From positions 1-44,078 of the forward strand of contig NZ_JAELUG010000051.1 of NCBI RefSeq assembly GCF_016429255.1: a stretch of DNA of 44,078 bases. The letters are read 5' to 3'. The notes beneath the pieces are model-generated. The model saw nothing but the letters and a program-made list of their open reading frames with translations. It had not been told where the DNA came from and made no database searches. Origin of the DNA: Rhizobium sp. ASV8 (GTDB taxonomy: Bacteria > Pseudomonadota > Alphaproteobacteria > Rhizobiales > Rhizobiaceae). A program made the position numbers and the translations under genes. Positions 15,916 through 24,972 of the stretch are shown here, one piece after another. The stretch's first letter is position 1; every line of letters starts with the position of its first letter.

Positions 15916-18900
15916 TTACTGCTGGGCTGCCAGCACCTCCATGCGGCCCATTGCGGTGCGGGCCGAGAACTGCGGACGATACATGTCCTCGACGCTTGCC
16001 GCCGGGTGGTCGTAGACGCCGGGGGTCACGGCGCGCACGACATAGGCGAAGCTCATGTCGCGATTGGCGCCGTCCGTCTGGTCGAAAGCGGCGACGAAGC
16101 GATCGCTGCGGAACTCGACATGGGCGGGCTGAACGTCGCTCAGCCAGTCGAAGTTCGAGAGCTGGGCGCTGCCGACGATGCTCGGATTGTCGATCTCGAA
16201 GCCGGCGGGCAAGAGATCGGTCACAAGGATGCGCTGCGGCCAGTCATTGGCGCCCGTCACGTGCAGCACGACGACATAGCGCTCGTTCTGCTGCGCCTGG
16301 CTGACGTTGGCCTCCTCGCCATCGAGCGTGTAGTACTTGCGCTCGATCTTGAAGCCGTTGCCGCCGGCCGGCAGCTGCGAAGCCGGGGCTGCCACGGTGG
16401 TCACGGCAGCCGATAGCGGCTGGCGCGTCGTGTTGGCGACGGTCAGCGGATGACCCATCAGGGCATCGCCCGACATTTGCGCCATGTAGGTGCCGGTATG
16501 GGCAGCCCCGTTGACGTCGAGCGTCAGACCGTCATCGCCATTCTGCAGGGCGCGGGCGGCAAGCAGCATCCAGGTCTGCTCCTGCGTGCTGGTATATTTC
16601 CGGCTCTGCCAGTCCTTGGCGACGACACTTGCCAGATCGGGAATGATCGGCGGTACGGGGCGGCTTTCGGCGGCAAGCGCCAGCACGGCGGCACCGTCAC
16701 GCAGCGACGAACCGTAATCCGAGCGGGCGAAGCTGACCTTCGTGACCGCCGCCTTTTGCGACATCTGCAAGGCATCGATGAAGATGTTGCGCGAGCGCTG
16801 GGCATCCCCATAGAGCGCCAGAGCCGCGGCCAGATGCGCCTTGGACAGTGGTGTCGGGAAGTCGTTCAGCATCGTGTCGGCATAGTAGCGCAGATCGCTG
16901 ATCGAGGCCTTCTTGTTGCGTGCCAGCACATAGAGCGCATAGGCGATCTCGTTGCCGTTGTCCTTGACGTTGGTATTGGCGCTCAGCGCGTTCTGGAGGT
17001 TTTCCAGCGCCTGCACCATGGCCTGATCCGGCACGGCATACTTCTGCTCGCGCGCGCGGGTCAGGAAGTCGGTGATGTAAGCGTCCAGCCAGAGGTCGCC
17101 CGAGCCAGGCCCCCAGAGGCCGAAGCTGCCGGTCGAGGACTGGTAGGACATTTCGCGATAGATGGCGTCCTGCACGCGCTTGCGGATCTCGGCGTCATCG
17201 GCAAGGCCGTTCTTGACGGCCATGTCGCTGAAGTAGAGCAGCGGCAGCGCGCCGCTCGCGGTCTGTTCCGCGCAGCCATAGGGATAGCGGCTGAGGCTCA
17301 TCAGCAGCGCCGGCACGTCAAAGGCGCTGGAACGGCTGACATTGACGCTGACCGAGGCGCCGGGCAGCACGCTGTCGGCGAGAAGGTCCGAATTGACCGT
17401 CAGGCTCTTGCCGGGTGCGAGCGCGATCACGCGGCGTTCGGTGATCGGAAGCTGTGCCGGGCGAACCGGTATATCGACCGATTGGTCCAGAGACATGCCC
17501 GAAGCATTCGACAGCTTGATCGAGACCGTGCCGTCGCCCGGTTGGCCGCCGGTGAGTGGCAGGGTGATGTTGTATTTGCCGCCGGCCTGCAGGTTGATCT
17601 TCTGCTGCGTGGCGCTTTCATCCACCGTCACGGCGCTATTTCCCGTCACGGCAAGCGTGTACTCGCCGGCAGGAGCGTCGGTATTGGCAACATCGAGCCG
17701 CAGGTTCGCCTTGTCCCCCGGTGCGAGGAACTTTGGCAGGCTGGCGGTCACGACGACCGGATCGCGAATGATGACATCCTGCGTCGCATGTCCGACGCCG
17801 GCTTTCGACCAGGCCACTGCCATGAGGCGCGCCGTACCATTGAACTGCGGGATATCGAAGCTGACGTTCGCCTTGCCGCTGGCGTCAAGCTTGATCGGAC
17901 CTGAGAAGAAGGCGACCAGCTTTTCCTTCGGAGGGCTTGCCTGCAAGGCGACCTGCCCGCCGTCGCCACCGGTGCGCAGCTTGCCGGTCGCACCGAGCGA
18001 GCCGTCGATAAGACGACCATAGATGTCGCGGATTTCAAGGCCGAGCTGGCGCTGACCGTAATACCAGTCATCCGGTGCCGGCGGCTGGTAGCGCGTCAGG
18101 TTCAGGATGCCGACATCGACGGCAGCGAGGGTAACGTAGGCATCCTCGTTGGCGCCTGCGCCGGCAACCTGAAGGCTGATATTAAGCGGTTGGCGCGGCA
18201 GGGTCTTCTGCGGCGCGTCGAGCGTGATCTGAAGCTTGCGCTCGCCGGGATCGACAGGCGCCCACTTGATGCCGATGGCGCGCATCGGCATGCGGCTTTC
18301 CTGTGCGTCGCCGGGACGGAAGAGGGTAGCGGTCAGATAGGTGCCGGCACCCCAATCGGCTGTTACGGGAACGTCGACTTCGCCACCGGTGGCGCCGATA
18401 TCGGCATTGGTGACCGAGATCAGTGTCTCTGAGCCGGCCGTTACCATCAACTGGCCCGCATAGCGCGAGGTTACCTTCAGCTTGGCGGTGTCGCCGACAT
18501 GATAGCTCTGCTTATCGAGCGCGATTTCCAGTGCATCCGGCGTCTCTGTCGAGCTTGAGGCGACATACCAGCCGGCATTGAATTCAATGCTGGATTCCGG
18601 CCCGTTCGCGTCGGCGGTGGATACTTCCAGCCGGTAGCGACCCCAGGTGACGGGCATCGAAATCGCCGCACCGTCCGTCGTCGCGTCGACCGTGCCGACC
18701 GCCACCTGCTTGGTCGACATGATCGGCTCGAACTTCCAGCTGTTGCCGTCGCGATACCATTGATAATTGCGCTCGACACTGAGCAGCTTCCACGTCAGGC
18801 CCTGCATCGCCTGCTTCTGGCCGTTCTCGTCGATGGCGATGACATGGAATTTGCCGACGGAATTCTCACCGAGATTGCCGTCGAATTCCGGCTTGATGCC

Positions 18901-21429
18901 GATGCGCGGACCATCCGCCTTGACCGGCAGCGTCAGCGAGCGCTCGACGGCACGGCCGCCGGCCTCCTGCATGCGCACGGTAATGTTGGCGTTCAACAGC
19001 TGCGTGGTCGAAGGCGTGTCCTTGATGGTGACATCGAAGGTCGTCTTGCCATTCTCGTCCAGCGCCTGCAGGTCTTCGAGCGGCACCTGCGTGTTTTCGG
19101 CCTTGCTGTCGCCGCCGCTATTGTCGTCGTCGCTATTGGCCCTGCCGGCGCCCTCGTCGGCGAGGCCGAACAGATAGCCCTTGTAGGCATCGCTCTGGCG
19201 CGTCGGCTTCAGCGTCACTTCGCCTTCGAGGTTTAGACCGGCCGCCGGCGCGCCATAGAGGTAGCGTCCATCGACATTGACCGGCGTCGGCTGGCCGACT
19301 TCGATTTCCTTGGCGTCGCTCTTCATGTCGAATTCGATGCGATCCGGCACGAAATCGTCGACGATGAAGGTCTGCGAGCCGATGGAGGAGCCCTTCGGAT
19401 CGGTATAGATGTTCATCGTCCAGGTGCCGCGCATGGAAGTCTGCTGTAGCGGCAGGTCGACATTGTAACCGCCGAGTTTGCCGCCGTCGGTGACGATGCG
19501 GCGATCTTCGACGCCGTCGGGGCGCAGGAAGACGAAGGTGAGCGGCAGGCTTTCGACAGCGGTCGAGCTGACATCGCGGGCAAGAGCTGATGCATGGACG
19601 GTTTCGCCGGCGCGGTAGATGCCGCGTTCGGTCCATGTCAGCAGGTCGATCGCGCCGGGCGCGGTTCGACCGGCAACACCACGGTCGGAAAGATCGAAGC
19701 CGGCGCGCGTCATGTCGAGGAAGACGTAATCCTGATCGCCATTCTGAGCGGTGATGACGGCCGGGGTCATGCCCGCCGTGCCGCGCATCAGGCCAGCGCT
19801 GAAGACGGCGCGGCCATTGTCGTCGGTCTTGGCGGTGCCGAGGATTTCATTGTTCTTGGCAAGCAGCTGCAGCTGCACGCCGGAAAGCGGCTTGGCGCTG
19901 CCGAGCGAGCGGGCAAAGACGTTCAGGCCGTCGGTGCCGGCATAGGTGGTGACGCCGATATCTGAAACCACGAACCATTGCGTCGCCTGCGGATCCCATT
20001 CCTGGCCGCCGCTGTTGGGCGCAACGGCCGTCAGCACATAGACGCCGGGCTTGCGCTTCGGCAGGGCTTCGTCGACCGGGAAGCTCGTCGCGACTTCCTT
20101 GTTGAGTTCCTGCTTGATCTCGATCGAACCCTGCCAGACCAGCTCGCCATTGGTGTCCTGAATGGTCTGGGCGTTGTAGCTGTCCACTTGCGTCAGGAAC
20201 TGCGAGTTGTTGAGGGTCTGCGCAATATTGCGATCGCCGATGCGGTATAGCTTGAGATTGGCCGTGTTGGCATTGACGGAGACGATCGGGATGCCGCGGC
20301 GCGCGGTGGAGGGCAGCACGAAATTGTCACCCGTGAAGCGCAGCGAAGCCTTGCGGTCCTTGACGTAGACGTCGACATTGACCTGCGCGGCAAGGTTTTC
20401 GCCCACGGAGGAGGGCAGGCCGGCGCGCAGCGAGATGCGATAATGCTGGCCGAACTCCAGGCCCTCGACGCAAATCTGGTTGTCCTTGGCGTCGACGCCC
20501 TTCGGTGCCGCGCCGTTGACGGTGACGAAAGGCGTATAGTCGACGCCGCTCTTCACCAGCTTTTCGGAGAACTGTACGCAGGCCCGCGGCGAGGCGTTAT
20601 CATTGTCGAGCGTGTTGCCGGAGACGCGGAAGCCCTGGCGCGCCAGCAGATCGTTATAGGCCGCCTGCACGGCGGCGGAGCTGACGAGATTGAGGCTCGC
20701 CTTGTAGGCATTGAGCGCGGGGCGGTAGTTCTGCGCGTTCTTCAGCGCCTCGGCGAGAACGGCGAGCGCATCGGCGCGGCTCGTCGTCGTGCGGGTCAGC
20801 TGATAGCCGTTGAGCGCCGCATAGGCAGCCTTGGTGGCGAGAGACGTATCGTTCGTAACGGTGTTGGCGGCGCGCGCCATCTCGATCCAAAGGTCGCCAT
20901 CATCGGGGCTGAGCGAAAGCGCGCCCTGAAAGGCGTTCAGCGCATCATTGACGTTGCCCGAGGTCAGCTCGATACGGCCGAGCGCGATCAGGCTTTCGAC
21001 GCCTTGTCCCTTGAGTTCGTCACCGAGCGTCAGTGTGCTCTTCGCGTCGCCGGCGCTTTTGATGAAATCACCCGTCAGGAAGGAAAGGGCGGGGGCGGCG
21101 CCGATGTCCGGCTCGCTGGTTGCGGCGGTCTCGACGACCTTGCCGGCGATCGCGCCGGGGAAGCTGTTCAGCTGATTGAAGTCGGACTTCATGAAGCACC
21201 ACTTCACCTTGGGATTGTAGGTGAAGGCCTTGCAGGACTTGTCGCCGATACAGGACGCTGAGCACTGGTCCAGCGTCACGTTCTGCTCCGTGCGCAGATC
21301 GAAGCCGAAATAGTCGCCGTCCTTGGTGGTCACCACCTGACGCTTGACATCAGCGGCCGCCGAAGGGCTCAAGGATGCGAAAGTGGCGAGAAGAAAAGCA
21401 GAGAAGCCGATAAACGCGCGCTTAGACAT
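15916..21429 (-). CDS. yfhM: Bacterial alpha-2-macroglobulin with PAN/apple and TPR-like N-terminal regions
   Basis: This 1837-residue exported protein traps proteases through a reactive thioester. Residues 1-26 are a signal peptide ending in SAAA with no lipobox cysteine, so unlike the E. coli protein it is probably not a lipoprotein. Residues about 30-100 form a PAN/apple-like domain with C56, C60, C66 and C78. Residues about 145-265 look like TPR helices. A long series of macroglobulin beta domains follows, and the thioester motif GCAEQ places the reactive Cys at about 1386. The last 400 residues are the thioester and receptor-like domains. ATG 21429 has GGGAGG five bases upstream. pbpC follows in the same operon. 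Confidence 0.93.
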   Translation of the reverse strand: MSKRAFIGFSAFLLATFASLSPSAAADVKRQVVTTKDGDYFGFDLRTEQNVTLDQCSASCIGDKSCKAFTYNPKVKWCFMKSDFNQLNSFPGAIAGKVVETAATSEPDIGAAPALSFLTGDFIKSAGDAKSTLTLGDELKGQGVESLIALGRIELTSGNVNDALNAFQGALSLSPDDGDLWIEMARAANTVTNDTSLATKAAYAALNGYQLTRTTTSRADALAVLAEALKNAQNYRPALNAYKASLNLVSSAAVQAAYNDLLARQGFRVSGNTLDNDNASPRACVQFSEKLVKSGVDYTPFVTVNGAAPKGVDAKDNQICVEGLEFGQHYRISLRAGLPSSVGENLAAQVNVDVYVKDRKASLRFTGDNFVLPSTARRGIPIVSVNANTANLKLYRIGDRNIAQTLNNSQFLTQVDSYNAQTIQDTNGELVWQGSIEIKQELNKEVATSFPVDEALPKRKPGVYVLTAVAPNSGGQEWDPQATQWFVVSDIGVTTYAGTDGLNVFARSLGSAKPLSGVQLQLLAKNNEILGTAKTDDNGRAVFSAGLMRGTAGMTPAVITAQNGDQDYVFLDMTRAGFDLSDRGVAGRTAPGAIDLLTWTERGIYRAGETVHASALARDVSSTAVESLPLTFVFLRPDGVEDRRIVTDGGKLGGYNVDLPLQQTSMRGTWTMNIYTDPKGSSIGSQTFIVDDFVPDRIEFDMKSDAKEIEVGQPTPVNVDGRYLYGAPAAGLNLEGEVTLKPTRQSDAYKGYLFGLADEGAGRANSDDDNSGGDSKAENTQVPLEDLQALDENGKTTFDVTIKDTPSTTQLLNANITVRMQEAGGRAVERSLTLPVKADGPRIGIKPEFDGNLGENSVGKFHVIAIDENGQKQAMQGLTWKLLSVERNYQWYRDGNSWKFEPIMSTKQVAVGTVDATTDGAAISMPVTWGRYRLEVSTADANGPESSIEFNAGWYVASSSTETPDALEIALDKQSYHVGDTAKLKVTSRYAGQLMVTAGSETLISVTNADIGATGGEVDVPVTADWGAGTYLTATLFRPGDAQESRMPMRAIGIKWAPVDPGERKLQITLDAPQKTLPRQPLNISLQVAGAGANEDAYVTLAAVDVGILNLTRYQPPAPDDWYYGQRQLGLEIRDIYGRLIDGSLGATGKLRTGGDGGQVALQASPPKEKLVAFFSGPIKLDASGKANVSFDIPQFNGTARLMAVAWSKAGVGHATQDVIIRDPVVVTASLPKFLAPGDKANLRLDVANTDAPAGEYTLAVTGNSAVTVDESATQQKINLQAGGKYNITLPLTGGQPGDGTVSIKLSNASGMSLDQSVDIPVRPAQLPITERRVIALAPGKSLTVNSDLLADSVLPGASVSVNVSRSSAFDVPALLMSLSRYPYGCAEQTASGALPLLYFSDMAVKNGLADDAEIRKRVQDAIYREMSYQSSTGSFGLWGPGSGDLWLDAYITDFLTRAREQKYAVPDQAMVQALENLQNALSANTNVKDNGNEIAYALYVLARNKKASISDLRYYADTMLNDFPTPLSKAHLAAALALYGDAQRSRNIFIDALQMSQKAAVTKVSFARSDYGSSLRDGAAVLALAAESRPVPPIIPDLASVVAKDWQSRKYTSTQEQTWMLLAARALQNGDDGLTLDVNGAAHTGTYMAQMSGDALMGHPLTVANTTRQPLSAAVTTVAAPASQLPAGGNGFKIERKYYTLDGEEANVSQAQQNERYVVVLHVTGANDWPQRILVTDLLPAGFEIDNPSIVGSAQLSNFDWLSDVQPAHVEFRSDRFVAAFDQTDGANRDMSFAYVVRAVTPGVYDHPAASVEDMYRPQFSARTAMGRMEVLAAQQ

Positions 21430-21682
21430 AAGTCCTCCCAACGCTACCCCATTTTTGATGCGGCAATCTTCAAATTTCGGGCCGGTTTGTCAACCGAGCG
21501 TGGAGGGACGAACGCGTTTTACGCCTATGACGATCTGTCTAGAAGATTGAAAAAGACTGAAAATCAGGCGGTTTGCATATTCCGCTGTGCCTTGATGGTA
21601 CTTCACTTTTCTTTTCAGTCCCGGAATGACACCGACCCTTTCGGCCGGTGTCCTTGGCTGCGCGTGTTCAGCGCCTCGATAG

Positions 21683-22678
21683 TCATATATTCGTCATGGC
21701 AAGTGAGGCATCGCTATACCGCTTACCGGCAACGTTCTGCGGCGCGATAATGTCGCCAAGTTCGGCAAGCTCCTGCGGCGAAAGCGCGATGTCGGCAGCT
21801 GCGGCATTCTGCTCGAGGTGATGCAGCTTGCGTGCGCCGGGGATAGGCACGATGTCGTCGCCCTGGTGCAGCACCCATGCGAGCGCCAGTTGTGCGGCCG
21901 TGACGCCTTTTTCCTCGGCAAGGGATTGCAGCCTGGCGACGAGAGCCGCATTGGCATCGAAATTCTCGCTCTGGAAGCGTGGCAGTGACCGGCGGAAATC
22001 GTCGGCGGCAAGATCATCTGTCTTTTGGATCGCACCGGTCAGGAACCCGCGGCCAAGCGGGCTATAGGGCACGAAGCCGATGCCGAGCTCGCGGCAGGTC
22101 GCAAGGACGTCCTCCTCCGGATCGCGGCTCCAGAGCGAATATTCGCTCTGCACGGCAGCGATCGGATGGACGGCATGGGCGCGGCGGATGGTGGCGGAAC
22201 CGGCTTCCGAAAGGCCGAGCGCCCGCACTTTCCCCTCTTTCACCAGCTCCGCCATTGCGCCGACGGTGTCCTCGATCGGCACGTTGGGATCGACGCGGTG
22301 CTGGTAGAAAAGGTCGATGACATCGGTGCCGAGCCGCTTCAGCGAGGCTTCGGCGACCTCTTTCACATGTTCCGGCCGGCTATCGACGCCAATCATCGCG
22401 GCCGGGCCGGTTTTGGTATGGTCGAGCTTGAAGCCGAACTTGGTGGCGATGACCACACGGTCGCGAACGGACTTCAGCGTGCGGCCGAGCAGCTCTTCAT
22501 TGGTGAAGGGGCCATAGGTTTCGGCGGTGTCGAAAAAGGTGACGCCGAGATCGACGGCGCGAAGGAGCGTCTTGACGGATTCGTTGTCGTCGGTGGCGCC
22601 ATAGGCAAAGCTCATGCCCATGCAGCCGAGTCCAACGGCGGAAACGGTGAGATCCTTACCAAGCCTGCGGGTTTTCAT
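21683..22678 (-). CDS. Aldo/keto reductase
   Basis: This 331-residue NADPH-dependent oxidoreductase has the full aldo/keto reductase (beta/alpha)8 barrel. The catalytic tetrad is visible as D50 and Y55 in FFDTAETYG, K80 in IATKFG, and H127 in FYQHRVD. The N-terminus RRLGKDLTVSAVGLGCMGMS and the closing IPGARKLHHLEQN block are those of the AKR13/YakC-like group. The substrate is unknown. The LysR regulator at 22809 is divergent across a 130-base gap, the usual layout for a regulator and its target, so control by that protein is likely. No frame damage is seen. Confidence 0.92.
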   Translation of the reverse strand: MKTRRLGKDLTVSAVGLGCMGMSFAYGATDDNESVKTLLRAVDLGVTFFDTAETYGPFTNEELLGRTLKSVRDRVVIATKFGFKLDHTKTGPAAMIGVDSRPEHVKEVAEASLKRLGTDVIDLFYQHRVDPNVPIEDTVGAMAELVKEGKVRALGLSEAGSATIRRAHAVHPIAAVQSEYSLWSRDPEEDVLATCRELGIGFVPYSPLGRGFLTGAIQKTDDLAADDFRRSLPRFQSENFDANAALVARLQSLAEEKGVTAAQLALAWVLHQGDDIVPIPGARKLHHLEQNAAAADIALSPQELAELGDIIAPQNVAGKRYSDASLAMTNI

Positions 22679-22808
22679 GGTCTATTCCTCTTGAGCCTTA
22701 TGGGAGCGGCAGTGGCTCGTGTCCTCTGCCTACGAGCTCAAGGTAGGGATCCGCATAATGAATGAAAATCCATGCAAATCCTTACAGGCTGTTCTATAAT
22801 TTAGATCA

Positions 22809-23702
22809 ATGAACAGGACACAGCTCTCCCAACTCGCGGTTTTCGCCGCTGTCGCCGCCCATCGCAGCTTCCGTGCTGCGGGCAAGGAACTGTCGATCGC
22901 GCCGTCTGCGGTCAGCCATGCCGTTTCCAGCCTCGAGGAAAGTCTTGGCGTGCGGCTGCTGGCCCGCACCACACGCAGCGTCCTTCCGACCGAGGAGGGG
23001 CAGGCGCTGCTCCAGCGGCTCGCGCCGGCTTTGGAGGAAATCGATATCGCATTGGAGGATGCACTCGCCACCCGTGGCCGCCCGGCGGGTACGTTGCGCA
23101 TCACAGCCCCGCGCTTTGCTTCCGATCTTCTGATGGCGCCGCGGCTCGGCGACTTCCTCAATACCTACCCGGACATCACGCTGGAAATCGCCAATGAGGA
23201 CGGTTTCAGCAATATCGTCAAGGAAGGCTACGATGCCGGTATTCGGCTGGCCGAGAGCATTGAGGGCGACATGATCGCGGTGAAGGTCTCGCCTGACATA
23301 CGCACGGTCATCGCCGGCTCCCCGGCCTACTTCGAGAAACATCCGAAGCCTTTACATCCCCGTGATCTCGTTCATCACCGCTGCATCAAACGGCGATTTA
23401 CCGACGGTTCGCTCTACCGCTGGGAGTTTGAGAAGGATGGCCGCGAACTGGTCGTCGCCGTCGATGGTCCCCTGATCGTCATCGAGGATCGGCTCGGGGT
23501 TCTGGCCGCCGTCAACGGCGCAGGCCTCGCCTATCTCTTCGACATTCGCGTGCAGCAGGAGCTGGCCGAGGGCACGCTCATCCGCGTACTCGAGGACTGG
23601 TGCCCGCCCTATCCAGGCTTCTGCATCTATTATCCGAGCCGCCGCCAGATGCGCCCGGCGCTGCGAGCCTTCATCGATTTCTTCAAGTATACCGGGCCAT
23701 AG
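22809..23702 (+). CDS. LysR-family transcriptional regulator
   Basis: This 297-residue DNA-binding protein has the LysR N-terminal winged helix-turn-helix (residues about 1-60; FAAVAAHRSFRAAGKELSIAPSAVSHAVSSLEESLGVRLLARTTR in pieces) and a substrate-binding periplasmic-protein-like sensor domain (about 90-297; ITLEIANEDGFSNIVKEGYDAGIRL in pieces). It lies divergent to the aldo/keto reductase and probably regulates both genes from the 130-base gap. I could not pick a clear T-N11-A operator by eye. The inducer is unknown. The first copy of a palindromic repeat begins at its stop codon. Confidence 0.92.
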   Translation: MNRTQLSQLAVFAAVAAHRSFRAAGKELSIAPSAVSHAVSSLEESLGVRLLARTTRSVLPTEEGQALLQRLAPALEEIDIALEDALATRGRPAGTLRITAPRFASDLLMAPRLGDFLNTYPDITLEIANEDGFSNIVKEGYDAGIRLAESIEGDMIAVKVSPDIRTVIAGSPAYFEKHPKPLHPRDLVHHRCIKRRFTDGSLYRWEFEKDGRELVVAVDGPLIVIEDRLGVLAAVNGAGLAYLFDIRVQQELAEGTLIRVLEDWCPPYPGFCIYYPSRRQMRPALRAFIDFFKYTGP

Positions 23703-23809
23703 AGCGATTTCAGGAAAAGTGAGTACCGGTTTTCCGTCCGAAATCGCGCAGCCGAACAGCGAGAGCGATTTCAGGAAAAGTGGGTACCGGCTTTCCGTCC
23801 GAAATCGCG
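23702..23809. repeat. Two tandem copies of a palindromic intergenic repeat
   Basis: Copy 1 (23702-23748) and copy 2 (23763-23809) are nearly identical and 61 bases apart. Each begins GCGATTTCAGGAAAAGTG and ends TTTCCGTCCGAAATCGC, so GCGATTTC pairs with GAAATCGC and GGAAAA with TTTTCC. A diverged third copy is at 32374-32419. This is a recognisable rhizobial intergenic palindrome; it directly follows the LysR stop and could act as a transcript 3' end. Confidence 0.8.
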
Positions 23810-23908
23810 TAAATGAGCGGCAAGAGCGGCTGCTGACAGAAATCGGGTGGCGGCAATGTCATAACTCGTCTCGACTGATCGGATGGTTTCGGAAAGGAGA
23901 CTGCAGCG

Positions 23909-24526
23909 ATGAGAAAACCGGGGTCGATGAAGGGGCTTGAGGATCTCGGTCGCGTCAGGCTGTCGAAGAATTTCTTCTTCCGTGATTTCCTGCATTCTGA
24001 AATCGCGGATTTCTATCGCATCCCGAATATTCCGGAGGATCCCGATCTCGCGATCGAGACGGGCCGCAGGCTCTGCGAGGAATTGCTGGAGCCGCTGGAA
24101 GCAACGTTTGGCCGGCTACATATCCGTTCAGGCTATCGCTCGCCCGAGGTCAACGCCTTCGGCAACAGGAACGGGCTGAACTGCTCGACCAATCCCCACA
24201 CCGCCGCGCACCACATCTGGGATATGCGCGATCTCGACGGCTGCATGGGCGCGGCGGTCTGCATCGTCGTGCCGTGGCTGATCGATCACCACAGCCATGA
24301 AGGCGACTGGCAGAAGCTGGCCTGGTGGATCCACGACCATCTGCCCTACGCATCGCTCTGCTTCTTCCCGAAGCTGTGGGCCTTCAACATCCAATGGCAC
24401 GAACGGCCGAAGCGAACCATTCAGAGCTTTGTCGGGCCGCGCGGCATGCTGACCAAACCGGGCATGGCGAACTGGGAGGGCGATCATTCCGCCCATTATG
24501 AGGGCTTTCCGAAGCTCAGATATTGA
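23909..24526 (+). CDS. Peptidase M15-like protein (D-Ala-D-Ala carboxypeptidase fold), divergent active site
   Basis: This 205-residue protein lacks a signal peptide. Its first 120 residues follow the M15 family layout: LSKNFFFRDFLHSEIA, then EELLEPLEATFGRLHIRSGYRSPEVNAFGN, where SGYRS is the family signature. The usual zinc site SxHxxGxAxD is replaced by STNPHTAAHHIWDM, so spacing is altered and it is not clear that the metal site is kept. The C-terminal half (about 125-205; WLIDHHSHEGDWQKLAWWIHDHLPY) is Trp- and His-rich and I do not recognise it. AAAGGAG lies nine bases before ATG 23909. It overlaps the convergent acetyltransferase gene by 11 bases. The role is unknown. Confidence 0.65.
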   Translation: MRKPGSMKGLEDLGRVRLSKNFFFRDFLHSEIADFYRIPNIPEDPDLAIETGRRLCEELLEPLEATFGRLHIRSGYRSPEVNAFGNRNGLNCSTNPHTAAHHIWDMRDLDGCMGAAVCIVVPWLIDHHSHEGDWQKLAWWIHDHLPYASLCFFPKLWAFNIQWHERPKRTIQSFVGPRGMLTKPGMANWEGDHSAHYEGFPKLRY

Positions 24527-24959
24527 CGCGATAGCGGATATGTCCGTCCGTCTCAACATAGGTGTCGTAGAGCTTGCGGGCTCTCGTGTTGGTTTCTTCC
24601 GTATGCCAGTAGAGACGCGCCCAGCCGTTTTTCTTGCAGAGCGAGACGAGATCGTCGAGCAGCGCCCGGCCGACGCCGTGGCCCCTGGCGCTTTCATCGA
24701 CGAACAGGTCTTCCAGATAGCAGTCGGGAGCGAGTGTCCATGTGCCTTCGTGCGTGATGCAGAGCGTGAAGCCCTTCACCTCGCCGTCGACTTCGGCGAC
24801 CCGCATGAAGATTGCCGACGTCGGATCGAAGACCCGGCGCCAGGTTGCATCGGTGATCTCGGGCGCGATGGTGACGCGGTAGAAGGCGAGGTAGCCGTCC
24901 CAAAGAGCACGCCAGCGGGCTTCGTCTTCAGGTCTGGCGTCTCGGATCGTCACGGTCAT
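24516..24959 (-). CDS. GNAT-family N-acetyltransferase
   Basis: This 147-residue cytoplasmic enzyme has a complete GNAT fold. Motif A, which binds acetyl-CoA, is LEDLFVDESARGHGVGRALLDDL (R-G-x-G-x-G/A form) at about residues 83-105. Motif B follows as WHTEETNTRARKLYDTYV. The N-terminal part IRDARPEDEARWRALWDGYLAFY is typical of the spermidine/diamine acetyltransferase-like and aminoglycoside-like small GNATs, but the acceptor cannot be assigned. It starts 13 bases after the stop of the aldo/keto reductase gene, so the two are cotranscribed. Confidence 0.9.
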   Translation of the reverse strand: MTVTIRDARPEDEARWRALWDGYLAFYRVTIAPEITDATWRRVFDPTSAIFMRVAEVDGEVKGFTLCITHEGTWTLAPDCYLEDLFVDESARGHGVGRALLDDLVSLCKKNGWARLYWHTEETNTRARKLYDTYVETDGHIRYRVNI

Positions 24960-24972
24960 CGGCCTGCCTCTC

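Noticed and set aside
21628..21652. GACACCG/CGGTGTC hairpin in the gap before the alpha-2-macroglobulin gene
   Set aside because: There is no T run on either strand and the stem is short, so I do not call a terminator. The rest of the gap 21430-21682 shows nothing I can name.
23702..23809. Possible CRISPR-like repeat-spacer pattern
   Set aside because: Only two units, palindromic throughout, with a short gap and no cas genes; a dispersed intergenic repeat explains it.
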